This document shows, piece by piece, positions 40,021-52,100 of a stretch of DNA of 64,000 bases (the stretch's first letter is position 1; each line of letters opens with the position of its first letter). A program made the translations under genes and the position numbers. Origin of the DNA: Micropterus salmoides (taxonomy: Eukaryota > Chordata > Actinopteri > Centrarchiformes > Centrarchidae). The notes below the pieces were generated by a model. That model made no database searches, was not told the origin of the DNA, and saw only the letters and a list, made by a program, of their open reading frames with translations. The DNA lies in NCBI RefSeq assembly GCF_014851395.1, contig NW_024040485.1:10620384-10684383 (forward strand), read 5' to 3'.

Positions 40021-40429
40021 GCAAAAGAAGATGGGGAAACCCAGAGTGCAAAAAACTGACCTCCTTATGATTCTCCAGTCTTGGCAAATGCATTCCTCCT
40101 CGCACATCTTGAGAAAATAGAAAAAAATACCCATGTATCCAGTAGCCTGTAATAAATCAAATCATAAATAATACAGGAACTCACATGCATGTGAAGGTGA
40201 GAGGATGATCCCGTTGAAAGGGATTTAGGGAGTTATTACTTTTACTTTTGGAGCTCATGACGGAGCAGATACCCCCCTCAGCTGCCACTGCTGCCACAAT
40301 CTCATTTTTAGTCTACACATTCCTAAAAGTGATTGTTCTTGCCAACTTTGACTTTTTTTGCTTCCGTGGACTGTGAGAGGCATGAGAGCAGAGCCAAAAA
40401 TATCATTACACAGAGGGTGACATTAGGGG

Positions 40430-40800
40430 AGCGCGGCCTAGCGACAGGGAGCTATGACGGAGTTCCCTGATTAGTGAGTTACCACGCAGAGACAAAGGGC
40501 CTCTGAAATCACAGGAAACAGAACAATCAAAGAGCCAGCGCACATTCCAAGAAAAGCAGCGCGCCACAGAAACACAACATGATCCAGGACGTTGCTGTGT
40601 AAGAACATCTGATAAAAGCTTTAGCTGAACAAGTGCAGTGGATTGTTAGTAAAGAATGATGCCAAGGAGAGCAAACAGATGAAATCTTAAATTACTGAAA
40701 TGCATACATCAGACACCATCTTTCATTGCTGTTCGTCACATTTTCCTTCTGAGAGAGGGAAAATCAAACAGCCTGACGTGAATCATAGCCATGTTTGGAT
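40430..40800. promoter_or_regulatory. Candidate conserved enhancer block
   Basis: Repeat-free, balanced-composition sequence with clustered motifs: an ETS/FOX-like composite (ACAGGAAACA, 40512-40521) followed by AACAATCAAAG, a TEAD-type ACATTCCA (40542-40549), a GATA site (CTGATAAAAG) and several CpGs. The texture differs from the AT-rich flanks. The function is inferred. Confidence 0.35.
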
Positions 40801-43387
40801 AAGATCTGACCCTAATTATAACGTCCACACAGTTTGAATATGTCTTACAATCTGACTGACAGGTATTTTCATACACTTGCAGATGCAAAACACTCAAAAC
40901 TGTAGCCTCCCCCTAAAAAACAGACCACAAGGCCAATGATCTATTAGATCTCAGCCTGGACTCAGGAAATAACTGGCTCCTTCCCTTTCTCCAAAATGGC
41001 AGCTCTGTTTCCGCAGCATTGGTTTGCTGGATTAGAACAATTCCCCACCAGCCCATAATTTGTGGGATTGTCATAACATGCCACACCCTTCCATACATTT
41101 CCATTAAAACCCCATTTTGTCCCCTGATGAGGATATTTCAGGATTAAGGCGGACATCCAGTTTTTGGTGTAAGACCCTCTGGTTTTTGGGGCCTGCTTTG
41201 GATTATGCCCTACACGGATGAGCTTCTAGTTGCTGAATGGCTCAGGTTTCTCCTCAATTGTTCAGTAGCAGGTAACAACAGGGTTGGGTGGAAAACCCTA
41301 AATGTGGGCGCACAAATTTTAGGTCAAGTAGAGATGAAGGGAATCTATTTTCAGCTAAATGTGCTGTTTATCTCTGTGTGTAAATCTAGTGGGGAGCCTC
41401 TTCCCCCACAAGTCAGGCCCACTTCTCTAACTTGTGGTGTATGTGGCTACCTATGTGATGCGGTTGTATCTGTTTTCTCTTTCTGTTGTGTGTGAGATAC
41501 AAACAACTACCAAATTGATGGAGACTTTTACTATCTCCTGAGTATTTCCACATGATTACAAACATGATATCATTCAAATCCCTCATGTGAGTATCAAATG
41601 CAGAGATCAGAACAAGCTGTGAGCCCTTTCTCTGTATTTCCAGGCCAACAGCGTTTCAGTCAGGCTTGTGCAACGCAATGGGGCGAGGGCGAAAAACGCC
41701 AGATGAATATAAATCTTAGTACGGTCGACCTCAGAGTCTGCGAAAACAAATTAGGGCCCGGCAGTCCCCTTGGCTCAGAGACACACACATTATATACACA
41801 ACTGGTGTACACGTGTTCCTGTTAATCGCTGATTTGAAAGACAACATTCAACATGGGCCTTGGCGCATGCAAGAATGTGGTATCTCTGTCGTGAGGCTGT
41901 GTAGGGGCCACGCTGCTGAGCTGATCGTAGACAAAGCACAGAAGAAGACAATGTGAACAAAGCTCCCACATGTTGCTGTTCAGCTGAGTAGGAAGGTTAC
42001 AGTATGATGCCAGAATGGCGTGTGATGCATCAGTTTCCTGATAGTGTTAAAGAGAAAGAAGTTTGACAACATGTCACTCAGGGAAAAAAAAGGGACGCTC
42101 ATTTTGTTCCATTACAACATCCCTCCATAAACACAACCATCACACTCACACAAGAAGCTACATTAGCACACAGATTTGCATAGCTGCACATGCACACAGA
42201 CGCAAAAGCACACACAAATACAAATGTTATTGGTGCATACTTGCCATTAACTTTAGAAAGATTGTATTGTATTTGCAGCTCACAAAATGCACCACATTGA
42301 GTAGAGAGGAACTGTGATTGTTCATTGCAAACATGCAAGCCACCTCAGTTTGCGTTAACCCACAACACACAAAGGCTTGCGCTCACACACACGAAACACA
42401 CTTCAGGAAATTATGGCCAAACTGTGAGAAGATTCACTGTTCAAAAAACAGGATGTGGTTACCAGCTGCATTAAACCAGAGTACACCTCTGTAATACTAA
42501 CACTCAAAATACACAGACAACCTGCAATGTCTGACTACTTTAAAACATCCTCCTCAAATTGAATTTTCTATTTATATTTATAATTATTTGCATCAGAGAC
42601 GCGTGTTCAAACAAGTGCATTATTTATTTTGTGCAGGAATGCAGTTCCTCAAAGAAGCATCCCCTTCTCATTAGAAAGTTGTTCTCACTCACATACATGC
42701 GGGCCTTTGTCAAAGAACATCTCTATCCCTTTAACAAAAGAATGTCTGAATTGCATAATATGCCAGGCAGGTAGATTAGCAAAGGCTTATTTCTCCTACA
42801 CCGTGTCTGTGCCTCAGGTTAAACAGAGCAGCTGCATTTGAGAATGTCACCCAAAGCTGCAGGGCTCTCTTTCCAAATGAGCACACATGCATTTATGGAT
42901 CAAGTGTGCTTATCCCCTCGGCCTGCTACAGGTTGAAGTACATGACCTGTCCTGCTGCAGAGAAGTGCCCAGGCACGCTGGCGATTGTGAGAGCTTAGAT
43001 GGGAACAAAAACAAAGAGGGAATTTATCGAGCCAAGAGTCATTATCTGAGCGGTTTGTGTCAGTGGCTCAAAGGACAACACAGGCAACAGGCGGTGTGAG
43101 AACAGGTTCTGACAGTTGAGCTGAGCTGTTCAAGATGGGTCCGATAAGTGGTTAAGAGAGAGCTCAGGTGAGTTTAAAGTGGTCAGTCAAGGTTGAGAGG
43201 GTGGGGACCTCAAGCTCTCCAGAGGTCATGGACTCAGGGCCGACTCAGAGAAGCGGCCACTTTAACCTTTGGCCCTTAAAGAAGCCCGTGAAATGTGGTC
43301 ACAGACTCAGATGTTGAGGTGGGAGAGTTGCTCTGTCTCGGCTTTCCCCAGTCCGTCAGAGCACATGCCGTTGCTAAGCACTAGGAG

Positions 43388-43391
<4 letters not shown>

Positions 43392-43431
<40 letters not shown>
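43392..43431 (+). repeat. (GT)20 microsatellite
   Basis: Pure TG/GT run of 40 bases. Confidence 0.97.
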
Positions 43432-43435
<4 letters not shown>

Positions 43436-43639
43436 GTGTTACAATAACTATTCACTCTGACAGTACAAGATGATCCCATATTTTGGGAACAGTTGGTTGA
43501 TGAATAAGACACTCAGTCATGCAACACCGCTGTGCAGTTACGTCTTCTTTTTTAAAAAAATACACCCAGCCATTCACAAGTAGACCTGACCCTGCCTTGA
43601 CATATTAGAAAACTCTGCACTGACGCCTGGAATTGGACA

Positions 43640-44090
43640 CGTGTTAATTAACGTTCTGTAATCATTATCTTTCTGAGGTCAAATGGTATCATCCAACTAT
43701 GCTATTAGTTTTGTCTTCATTCCTCAGCTTCTCAGGTATTATAAGAACCAGCCCTGTCTATTTGCATCCCACAAAAAGCCCATAATTTACACCTTGATCA
43801 GTGGTGGGCCCCACTCAGGAAGCGATTGAAGAGGCACAAATGATACAAGAGATACAGGTTATTAAAGAGCAGCGGGGAGAAGGGGAAGTTTGTAGTTAAC
43901 CAGTCGGGTGAGGCCCCTGAGCCATTACAGCAGGGTAATTATACCTTAGTTGAAGTGTTAAATAGACCAGTAACCCATGCTTTGGTGCCGTTTATTGAAG
44001 CCAGGTGTAGTTAATAAATCAATTAGGTATGCAGCTTCGGAAGAAATTTGACTCACTTCACTCCTTGGGGGAGTTTTTGAAGCTATCTTT
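43640..44090. promoter_or_regulatory. Candidate conserved regulatory block
   Basis: A long, repeat-free block with many TAAT/ATTA homeodomain-type cores, a CACGTG E-box (ACACGTGTTAATTAACG), GATCAGTGGTGGGCCCCACTC and TTAATAAATCAATTAGG. It contains no ORF worth noting. Confidence 0.3.
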
Positions 44091-45001
44091 CACTTGATGT
44101 TCTGCACTCTGTGGGCATTTTCAGTTCTGTTACAGTACTAAAACACTACAATATTTAAAATAGATGAAAATCTTCTAACTGTAAACGACTTTGTACAGAT
44201 TTTAAATCAGGTTTCATCAGTGGATTGCACATAGCCACAAAAGAAACTGCTGAAAGTTGGAGAGGAAACCGACATGCGGCTCAGCAAACCACTCTCTCCG
44301 TTGAGGTAGCACACTTCACACATGATGAACTGAATATTTTGCATTGGTTTGGATTCTCTCTGTGCATCGTGGACACACCTGGTTAGCTGACAAAACCACA
44401 CTACAAACACCAATTCCTGTCAGCAGGCTAAGAGTGAAAGAGGGACACATCAAAATCTGAATGTTGCGCGTGCCAAATGGTCGGTACACACCGGATCTCG
44501 TTTGTTTGTCAACCACAGGTTGTTATCTTCTCTGTCTTTTTGCAACCAAACCCCAAAATCTAAATTAGTCAGCTGTAGATACACCCTCAGCACCTGAACA
44601 CTCCCTTTAACTGCTCTAACTGCCCAAAGTAGAAAATGCATTGATTTAGCACTTGTTACACCCAGAAATCACTTCATCATGCGTATTTTGCTCAATATGA
44701 AACTCACACTGTGGCCATCATTAAATAAGATAATTTCTATCAATCGAACAAAACTGCAGTTTCCATATTACACTATGTAAGCCAACAACGAGTGATACGA
44801 AGTGTACTATACTAGATACCATCAGACAGCATCTTTCTCACCCATCACCCGCTTGAAAAGCAGGGATGTTTTATGACAGTTTGACTGTAGGTTAATGTCC
44901 CTGTGCTCCTTTGAGATAGCATCTGTAATCAGTGCCACAGCCTGATGAGTTATTGACTGAGTGAGTGCTGGACGGCTTGCAGGCAAACTCGGGATGCCTC
45001 C

Positions 45002-45059
45002 TACTCAGGGAGACTTAAGACCTGAGTGGATACTCAGGGAGACTTAAGACCTGAGTGGA
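45002..45059. repeat. Exact 29-bp tandem duplication
   Basis: Two identical units (45002-45030 and 45031-45059) each hold the inverted arms ACTCAGG and CCTGAGT around GAGACTTAAGA, so each can form a small hairpin. Confidence 0.95.
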
Positions 45060-45664
45060 TTTGAGTTCCTGTAATTATTCTTACCAAGACCTGCCACGTT
45101 AGATATTTGGGAAAATAATTATACTACTACCTCAAATAGAGGCTGTAGAAATATATTACTAACTTCAAACTTTAGATATCATGCCGGGATTTTTTTGTCC
45201 ATTTTTACTTGTTGATTCCTAGAGAGTTTTTGACAACTTTCAATTTGCTGATACTATATATATTTATCTACCAGTGTTGATTGAAGGAGCACTTTGGTAT
45301 TGCATTTCCTCAAAGTTGGGGGTTTCACAGGAAATGCTCAAAATCAAAGCAACATACTTTTAGTCTCTAGCATTAATCAAGCATCAAAAATATCTCTGCC
45401 TTTTAAATGCACTCTCCTTTTAAATCCAACACCAACTGTTTGTCCCTCCAGGTCACAATAATCTTTCACTTTGGAGTTATCTTCACGTAAGATCAAGATC
45501 ACTCACACGTTGGCTAATGGCCTTGTAAGCGGCTCAGAGGGAAGAGATGTACTGGCAGTGGTCTTCAACATCAAATTTGAATTCAATCTCTCTGTGCTGT
45601 TCAGATAGTGTGGTGATGGCCTCCACTAGCTGCAGAGTCATCTTTTATACTGGCAAAGCATTAA

Positions 45665-45830
45665 AACCGATATAACTGATATTTCAATAATAACAACGTA
45701 TCAAATGACAGTCTGAACATAATGTGACAATGTAAAAGAGGTCACTTGTAATGATGAACCTACAGAGAATTATCACCTGAAACTACAGTTCTGAAACTTT
45801 TCAGCTCAATGTGTACTGACTAAACTTACT
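45665..45830 (+). repeat. Dispersed repeat (copy 2, shorter)
   Basis: It has AATGATGAACCTACAGAGAA, TTATCACCTGAAACTACAG and TTTCAGCTCAATG in the same order as the copy at 12572. Confidence 0.5.
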
Positions 45831-47120
45831 ATTCAGTGGAATCAGGTGGACAGAAACATAACTCCAAATGAATGATAATGTTGCTCTGTATCTGCTCAAT
45901 TTGTAAATAAGCAATAAATTTATTAACAAGTTTGCCAAATCTACCTTCTGACCCTGGTTTAAATACAAAAACAAAAAATGTAGCCCTTTTAAAAATTAAA
46001 AGAATTTGAAGCCATCCCACACCTCAAGTTTGCAATGCAGGCATTCGGGTAAAATGTTAAGCCCACGCACGTTTTTAAACTTTAGAAATGTCCAGAGCCA
46101 ACGTAGACATTATACAGCTGTTGCTACAGACTGAAAAGTACTCCTCAGGATGTGTAAAGTGAACTTCATGTGTAAAATCAGTCCCTCTATTGAAATATTT
46201 ATCTTTGAAATGTGACCCATCTGAGGCCCTGACCATGAGATTGAGAAATTCTCCTGATACACAGTCATACAGTCCTGCTAGCTTTGTCACATCCAGTGAT
46301 AGCCTTCTTCTCACACAGACACTTCTTCACCATTTGACCCCTGTTTTTGACGCTTCTGCTGTCACCTGCCTCTGCCTCCCACTTGATTTCACACACGATG
46401 ACTTCCACTCATTACGAAGTTCACCATCACATTGTAGCGCATACTCATTCATTTCCCAGCTACCAACAGCTCACCACAAAGCTCGTAACAGTTTGGATTG
46501 AAATGGCGTCAAGCTCTGACCCTTTAAGGGAACCGTATTTTCAGTGTCATCCATTTAGAAAAACACAACGCCATTCATGAGTACAGGATCAATATCCACT
46601 CTCAGGGAGAGCATGGCTCTATGAAAACAGACGAGTACACTCAAGGAATCGCAACCAGGTGTAGGGGAGGAAATACCTGGAGCATTCCTTGCTGCAGGAA
46701 TGTTTTTATTAGCCTTTTTACAAATGTCGCCATTTCGAGGTGTGTACACTATAAAGTGCACTGCAGGCTGGATCACTCCATCAAGCGGAGCGTGGCTTCA
46801 ATGGGGAACCTGTGTTGGGGCCGGGGTTATTCTATTTGAACAGCTGGCACAGTTTAGTTCGGCATGTTCAAATGTGCACTGGTCTGAAGCTGTTGTACCA
46901 CAGAGAGAAAAAAAACACCGGCCTCCCTGAGCTTTCAGCAGGATAGACTCTACTTTATACAGTGTCATCATGCTGAAAGTGAAACAGTTGACTTAAACTG
47001 CTGACATTAGATGGGTCATAAATCAGTAAAAACAGAACAGAAAAGGTCATATGCGGTTAAATGGACACACCAAATTATGAGTGAAAGCGTCCACATCATG
47101 CACAGTCAATACATGAGCTT

Positions 47121-47496
47121 TAAAGGAGTACTTTGACATTTTGGGAGATACACTTGCCAAGAGTAAGATGAGATGATAGATGCCACTGTCTGTTTCTACA
47201 CTAAAATATGTAGCTACAGCCAGCAGCTGGTTAGCTTTGCTTAGCAGAAAAAAATGGAAATGGGTGGAACAGCTTGCCTGGTTCATTTTTACGTACACTT
47301 TGTTTTTTGTATGGATTAAACAAACTAACTATAACTTACTCATTAGTGAGCTTTAGAGTTGGTGATGGACAGATTTTGTTAGCTTTGGACATAGCCAGGT
47401 TAGCAGTTTCCCAGTTTTTGTGCTAAGCTTCTTATGTCACTCTTGCTAAGAAAGTTTATCATCCAAATTATCCCAAAATGTCAAACCATTCCATTA
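47121..47496. mobile_element. MITE copy C
   Basis: The left end AAAGGAGTACTTTGACATTTT and the right end CAAAATGTCAAACCATTCC are inverted repeats flanked by TTAA-like bases. The interior has GTAGCTACAGCCAGCAGCTG, GTTAGCTTTGC and a mirrored TAGCCAGGTTAGCAG. Its length matches copy A. Confidence 0.75.
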
Positions 47497-47759
47497 AGGT
47501 GAAGAAAAAGCAGAAAAACACTTTTAATAATGAAATAGTTGTAGTGAGCCTGGCCAGCAATTTATGTGCCAGAGTCATGTGTCCAAAGGCCGATCTGAAA
47601 ATGTTCCAGTCTTTTCAGAGTGGCCTGCTTCAAGCCCCCAAGAGCCTGCCCATTCTCATTTATCAAATTAAAAACACCTTTCCTAGCACTTTGGAAAGAA
47701 AAAAAAAACGACATTTTCACAGCCAGTGAAACCATGTGTGTGTGGTATGACGAGTAGGA

Positions 47760-47880
47760 CCGGTATGATTCCTGGTGTTAACAGCTAATAAATTGGGACC
47801 CATCCCCCGCCTGCTCTACTGGCTCAATTATATCCACATGTAGCCATTATTCCTGCCATGTTAGCCTGAGTGAGCTGCAT
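47760..47880. promoter_or_regulatory. Candidate conserved regulatory block
   Basis: Compact repeat-free sequence with TGTTAACAGCTAATAAATTG (HNF1/homeodomain-like), GGGACCCATCCCCCGCC (GC/KLF-box-like) and GGCTCAATTATATCC. It follows directly after a MITE copy but is not part of it. Confidence 0.25.
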
Positions 47881-49033
47881 ATTTTTAAAAGGTGGGTTTC
47901 CATAACACTTGCTGAATGCTATATTGGTTGTCAAGACAGATGTTTGGGTTCTGTGGAAGCCAGATACTGGCTGTTTAATGCAGAGGTGCTGTGGAGCACA
48001 GCAGGGGCCAGCATGTGCCCTTTGTTTTCAGAAGTCTCACCTCAGTAATGTGTGTAGACACAATAAACAGGTTTGTTACCTGGAGAGATTCGCAACACTT
48101 GACAGAACTGAAAAACGAATAGATGCAAAAGAGGAGGTTTTTTCTCAGTTATTTAGTACTTACACTTTTGTACAATAGACCTGACATACACTCAGGTGCT
48201 AGTTTATTAGCACAATTAGCTACAATTAATGCGGTCTAATACAACAGCTTCAAATCCTCCCTCATGAAGGTTATGATGTTAAACTTTTGTTAAAACTTTA
48301 AGAGAAGTATTGATGCAATGTTATGGTCATTTTGTAGTTTTTGGTGCTATTGAACTGTACTTCTAATATTCAGTCTACCCTCATTGATAAAACTGGGATT
48401 GCCCTCCATAAAAAACACTACCATTAACGTACAAAGCAAAAGTTTGACTTTGGTGGTAGAAACTGTAAGGGTTTGAATTGATTTTTCTGTATTCTCAACT
48501 ATCAACTAGTTTACATTTACATCTCAACAATGTAAACAACCAGTCAGTGTCATGCAATACATTAAATAAATTCAAATGAGTGCAGTTCAATAAGCTCTGT
48601 AGTATACTCTGTAATATACTGTAGGTCACTGACAGCTCCGTTTGGTGACAGTTATCTTTAACAGTGAAACTCAACTGTTCTTTAATTATGCTAATTCACT
48701 ACAGAAACCTTGTTGAATGCTCCCCAGCAGGTACACATGTGGGATCAGGACTATCTGCCCTGTCTCCACATTGGTTTTTTTTTTAAGAAATGTTTGAGGG
48801 TTTCTGAACTACAGCCAGCTCTTTGAATGTCATGCCGTTAGCGCGTGCCAAAGCTTTCTGCTAAACATTTCTCTCCCCCCTTGCCCTCCTTCCCCTTTCC
48901 CTTTCCAACAGGGGGGTTGGAGAGCCTCAATGCTATCATTCTTTGATTCTGTTTGAATCTGGCCGCGTGTGAGCAGGAAAAGGAGCCAAACGTGCTTCCT
49001 GAGTGGTCCAGGGGGAAACTCTGTAATAAGCAA

Positions 49034-49174
49034 GGGGTGGGTGGTTAAAAATAACTGGGCTATATAAGCCCAGAGCAGGATCCCGCTCACTCTCAAACTC
49101 TCGCTGACTCTCGCTCAGTCAGGACGTCCCTTGCAGGCCCGGCGCTACCTCTCACACTTACACACTGTTTTTCC
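49034..49174 (+). promoter_or_regulatory. Strong candidate core promoter upstream of klf2
   Basis: In order: a CACCC-type box in reverse (GGGGTGGGTGG, 49034-49044), a MEF2-like site (TTAAAAATAA, 49045-49054), and a TATA box (TATATAA, 49061-49067) at the centre of the palindrome CTGGGCTATATAAGCCCAG. A GC- and CT-rich stretch starts about 30 bp on. This order and spacing is typical of a real promoter. The start site (about 49092) is inferred. Confidence 0.55.
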
Positions 49175-49790
49175 ATGGACATTAGTGGAGTATGCCACAT
49201 GAGGCAGAGCTCATGTGTCCAAATTGTCACCACAGTGACAGAACACTTACAGACCAGACATGATGTGTGCTTGTATTTATGACTGACTTGCCCAAAAACA
49301 ACTTATGGGGAATATGAGACATATATGCATGTGAGGAGTCATGTAGCACACTTGTTGAGCTGTTCTTGTAAGTAAATATGAAATTCTAAAATACTGTCAA
49401 CATCACAGGTGTGCCGTTTATATTCTGTCCAAAAACGTTATATTTTAGGAAACTGTTATGTGTTATCTGTTTTTCCACAGCCACGGAAAAGTTGGACTTA
49501 AGTATATTTTTCGTTCATAAATGCTTAAGTGAAAGAATGAGGTGGAGGCTCATGGATTTCCATGTAGGGGTTACGCTTTTGTACCTTTTCTCAGAAGTGT
49601 GTTGTCTTGATTTTCTGTTTTGCTGTATTTCTAAGAAAGCCATGTTGTGTTTAGTTGGAGTCCTCTTGTTTCTGTGTTTGGGTGGGATGGGACATGGAAG
49701 TTGTGTTTGTAAATAGACTGTATGTTTAGTGATACTGATTTACAGAACTGATGTTGTTTGTCAAAATAAAAATTGCAAGTCATAAAAAAA
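49092..49790 (+). ncRNA. Putative two-exon transcript, probably non-coding
   Basis: Downstream of the TATA box are a consensus splice donor (CTT|GTAAGTAAA, exon end 49367), a strong acceptor (CTGTTTTTCCACAG, exon start 49481) and an AATAAA poly(A) signal (49765-49770). The longest ORF starting in exon 1 is 35 codons (49175-49282) and does not cross the junction. A 101-codon frame at 49411-49716 starts inside the predicted intron and has no recognised domain. I therefore call it a candidate lncRNA or micropeptide gene; nothing identifies it with a known gene. Confidence 0.4.
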
Positions 49791-51084
49791 ACAAAATTAA
49801 CAGTGATCTTAAAAATAAAAAATAAAAACAGAAGAGGATGTTTTTGTGAGAACAAGTGCATTAAGAAAACAGAATATTTTTAAAGAATTAGTGTCTCTCA
49901 CTGAAGAACATGTCAACAATTTGATGACTTGTTCATAACTTGGTCACGTAACTGGACAGAGACCGCAACCCCAATAGTACAAGCTTTACAATTGTGAAAT
50001 GATACACGGGTTGCCCAATGGTAAAACTATTGTGTAAATGTCAATTCAGGGAAAGAGATTTTCAGAGGCTTCTGTGGAAATGTTGCGCATCCATATTCAA
50101 CACTTGTTTTATGCAATGATTTGAATGGTTCCTCTTCTGCAGGGAAAGTCTAATATGGAGTCCACATGGGGCTGCACGTTGGGAGACGGTGCTTTGACAT
50201 GGGGTCAAGAATTTGAGTAGGACAATGAATCCCTACATGCTCCGAGGTGTTTGTCCTATTTTTGACCTCTTTGGAGGTGGCAAGCAAAAGGAGAATTTCC
50301 TTAAAGGGATAAATAAAGTACCACTTCTTTATGAACTTCTCACAAATCTCTTTCACTTTACAAACCTCAACTGAGAAATGTTTTCATTTGGGCTGCTGCC
50401 GTCAAAAGAGTGCCCCACCTATCGTATGTGAGGTCATGGACATGCACCCCAGTTTGCCCAAATGAAATTTTCTCGTTGGGTACGTACACTTCTCCACAGG
50501 AAGCGATGGATCAGAATGAAATACAAACCTGTCTCTGAAACAGCATGTGAATTAGTGAGTGCTCCCCCCGGGGGAAACACCATACTTGCCAACTACATCT
50601 TAATTTTTTTTGTTGCCTTTCTCATCCCTTTGCTGCATGTCTCAGAGCAGAGCACGTTGTGTGCAGTTTCACATGATTTCAGGCTTCTCAAGTGCACAGT
50701 TTTCAGTTCTGTCATGCTCAACCAGGTGTAGAGTTGGTAAGTAAAGTCTTTGTAGAGTTCTGTCGCAAATGTCCTGTTATCAAGTCAGGTTGTATCATGA
50801 CATTTAACTGAGTGTATGCAAATAATAGATGTACCAGTTATAATAATACCAGGTGTAATATTTTAAGTAAAAGTTAACAAAGGGAAATGTCTGATATGGT
50901 GGATTTATTTAAGTAATTTCCAAATTTGGTTACAGGAACACCAAGATCTATACTTGTCTTCCTAAAGTTTAGTCCTAATACAAACCTTGAATAACGTAAA
51001 CATGAACAGCAGTTGTAGTTTCATATTAATCACAGAGATCTGAGTGTGGTATCAATCTTCTTATGCAACTCTCAGCAAGAAACT

Positions 51085-51165
51085 AGCTATCCCTATAAGC
51101 AAGACACTGTTTCCCAAACAAAAAATTTAAGTTGCTCTGGACAAAAGAATAAAATAACTCTCAAA
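51085..51165 (+). mobile_element. SINE 3' end fragment
   Basis: AAGCAAGACACTGTTTCCCA and TTAAGTTGCTCTGGACAAAA are the shared fish SINE body and LINE2-type tail. The 5' half is missing. Confidence 0.5.
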
Positions 51166-51479
51166 TCAGTGAGGTCATGAAAAGTTTATTGTCAAATAGC
51201 ACAGACATGTTGAGATAGCCTGGTTTACATTTTGAAGCACAATCTGATGTCCACAGTCACTGAAATTCATCAGGTGAGAACCTCCAACATAAAGAAATGT
51301 TGCAAAAAGCTTTCAATGTAAAACAGAAAAGTTTTTGAAAGTAAATTCTAAGATATGATTATAACTACCAAGAGGTCAGTAGCGGGTGAAGTTCCTTAAA
51401 TGTGAAATATGCAGCATTACAACTTATTAAAGGTAGCTGAGTAAGAGGGGAAGTTGTAGCACTTTCACTGGTAGCAGAG

Positions 51480-51610
51480 CAGAGCAGGAGCCGGGGTCAG
51501 AGTTAGCGGTCAGAGGTTCAGACATCGGGCCGGCCGCTCCGCAGCCACTAAAAACACACTTCCTCTCCGGCCTTACTGAACTCCAGTCGTGTGACGCACA
51601 GCACAGATCA
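51480..51610. promoter_or_regulatory. GC-rich block 2 kb upstream of klf2
   Basis: A local CpG-rich stretch (CGGGCCGGCCGCTCCG near 51526) is followed by adjacent ETS-type cores (ACTTCCTCTCCGG) and GTGTGACGCAC. It stands out sharply from the surrounding AT-rich DNA and could be a proximal enhancer or alternative promoter. Confidence 0.35.
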
Positions 51611-51849
51611 GGGATCAGGATGTGGAAACCTCACACCTCAAACCTCTGCACTGACAAAGTTTAGTGGTGGTGGAGGACATGACAGCTTGATGAGAAGTGA
51701 TGTGTCTCTCAACAGCTCAGTTGTCCTGTATTTGCTCACATCATCAGCACAATGAGTACTTTTAAAGCTTTTTTCACCTGTTGCAAAAGCTGATTATTTC
51801 CCTCTCTTGGGTTTTGGATTACACGATGATGCTACTTACAGCAAACAGT

Positions 51850-52100
51850 GTGTTGATCAGTGAAGGGAAAGTACTTTTACTCAGGTACTCACTGTACTTG
51901 AGTACAATTCTGAGTACTTCCATTTTATACCCCTTTATACTTCGGCTGCACTACATTTATGAGGTAATTGTTTTACATTTTAGACAGACAGACACTTTTT
52001 AAGTTTATCATATCCATAAAGTAGATTGAACAATCGCAACAGCATATAATCACTACTTTTACTCAAGTGAAGAACCTGAACACTTCTTTCCCCACTGCTC
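51850..52100 (+). repeat. Dispersed repeat, same broad family
   Basis: AAGTACTTTTACTCAGGTAC, GTACTTGAGTACAATTCTGA and CACTACATTTATGAGGTAAT mark another copy of the family seen at 36717. Confidence 0.6.

Noticed and set aside
39763..40134. 123-codon minus-strand ORF
   Set aside because: It has no recognised domain, and it overlaps a plus-strand promoter-like block that explains the sequence better.
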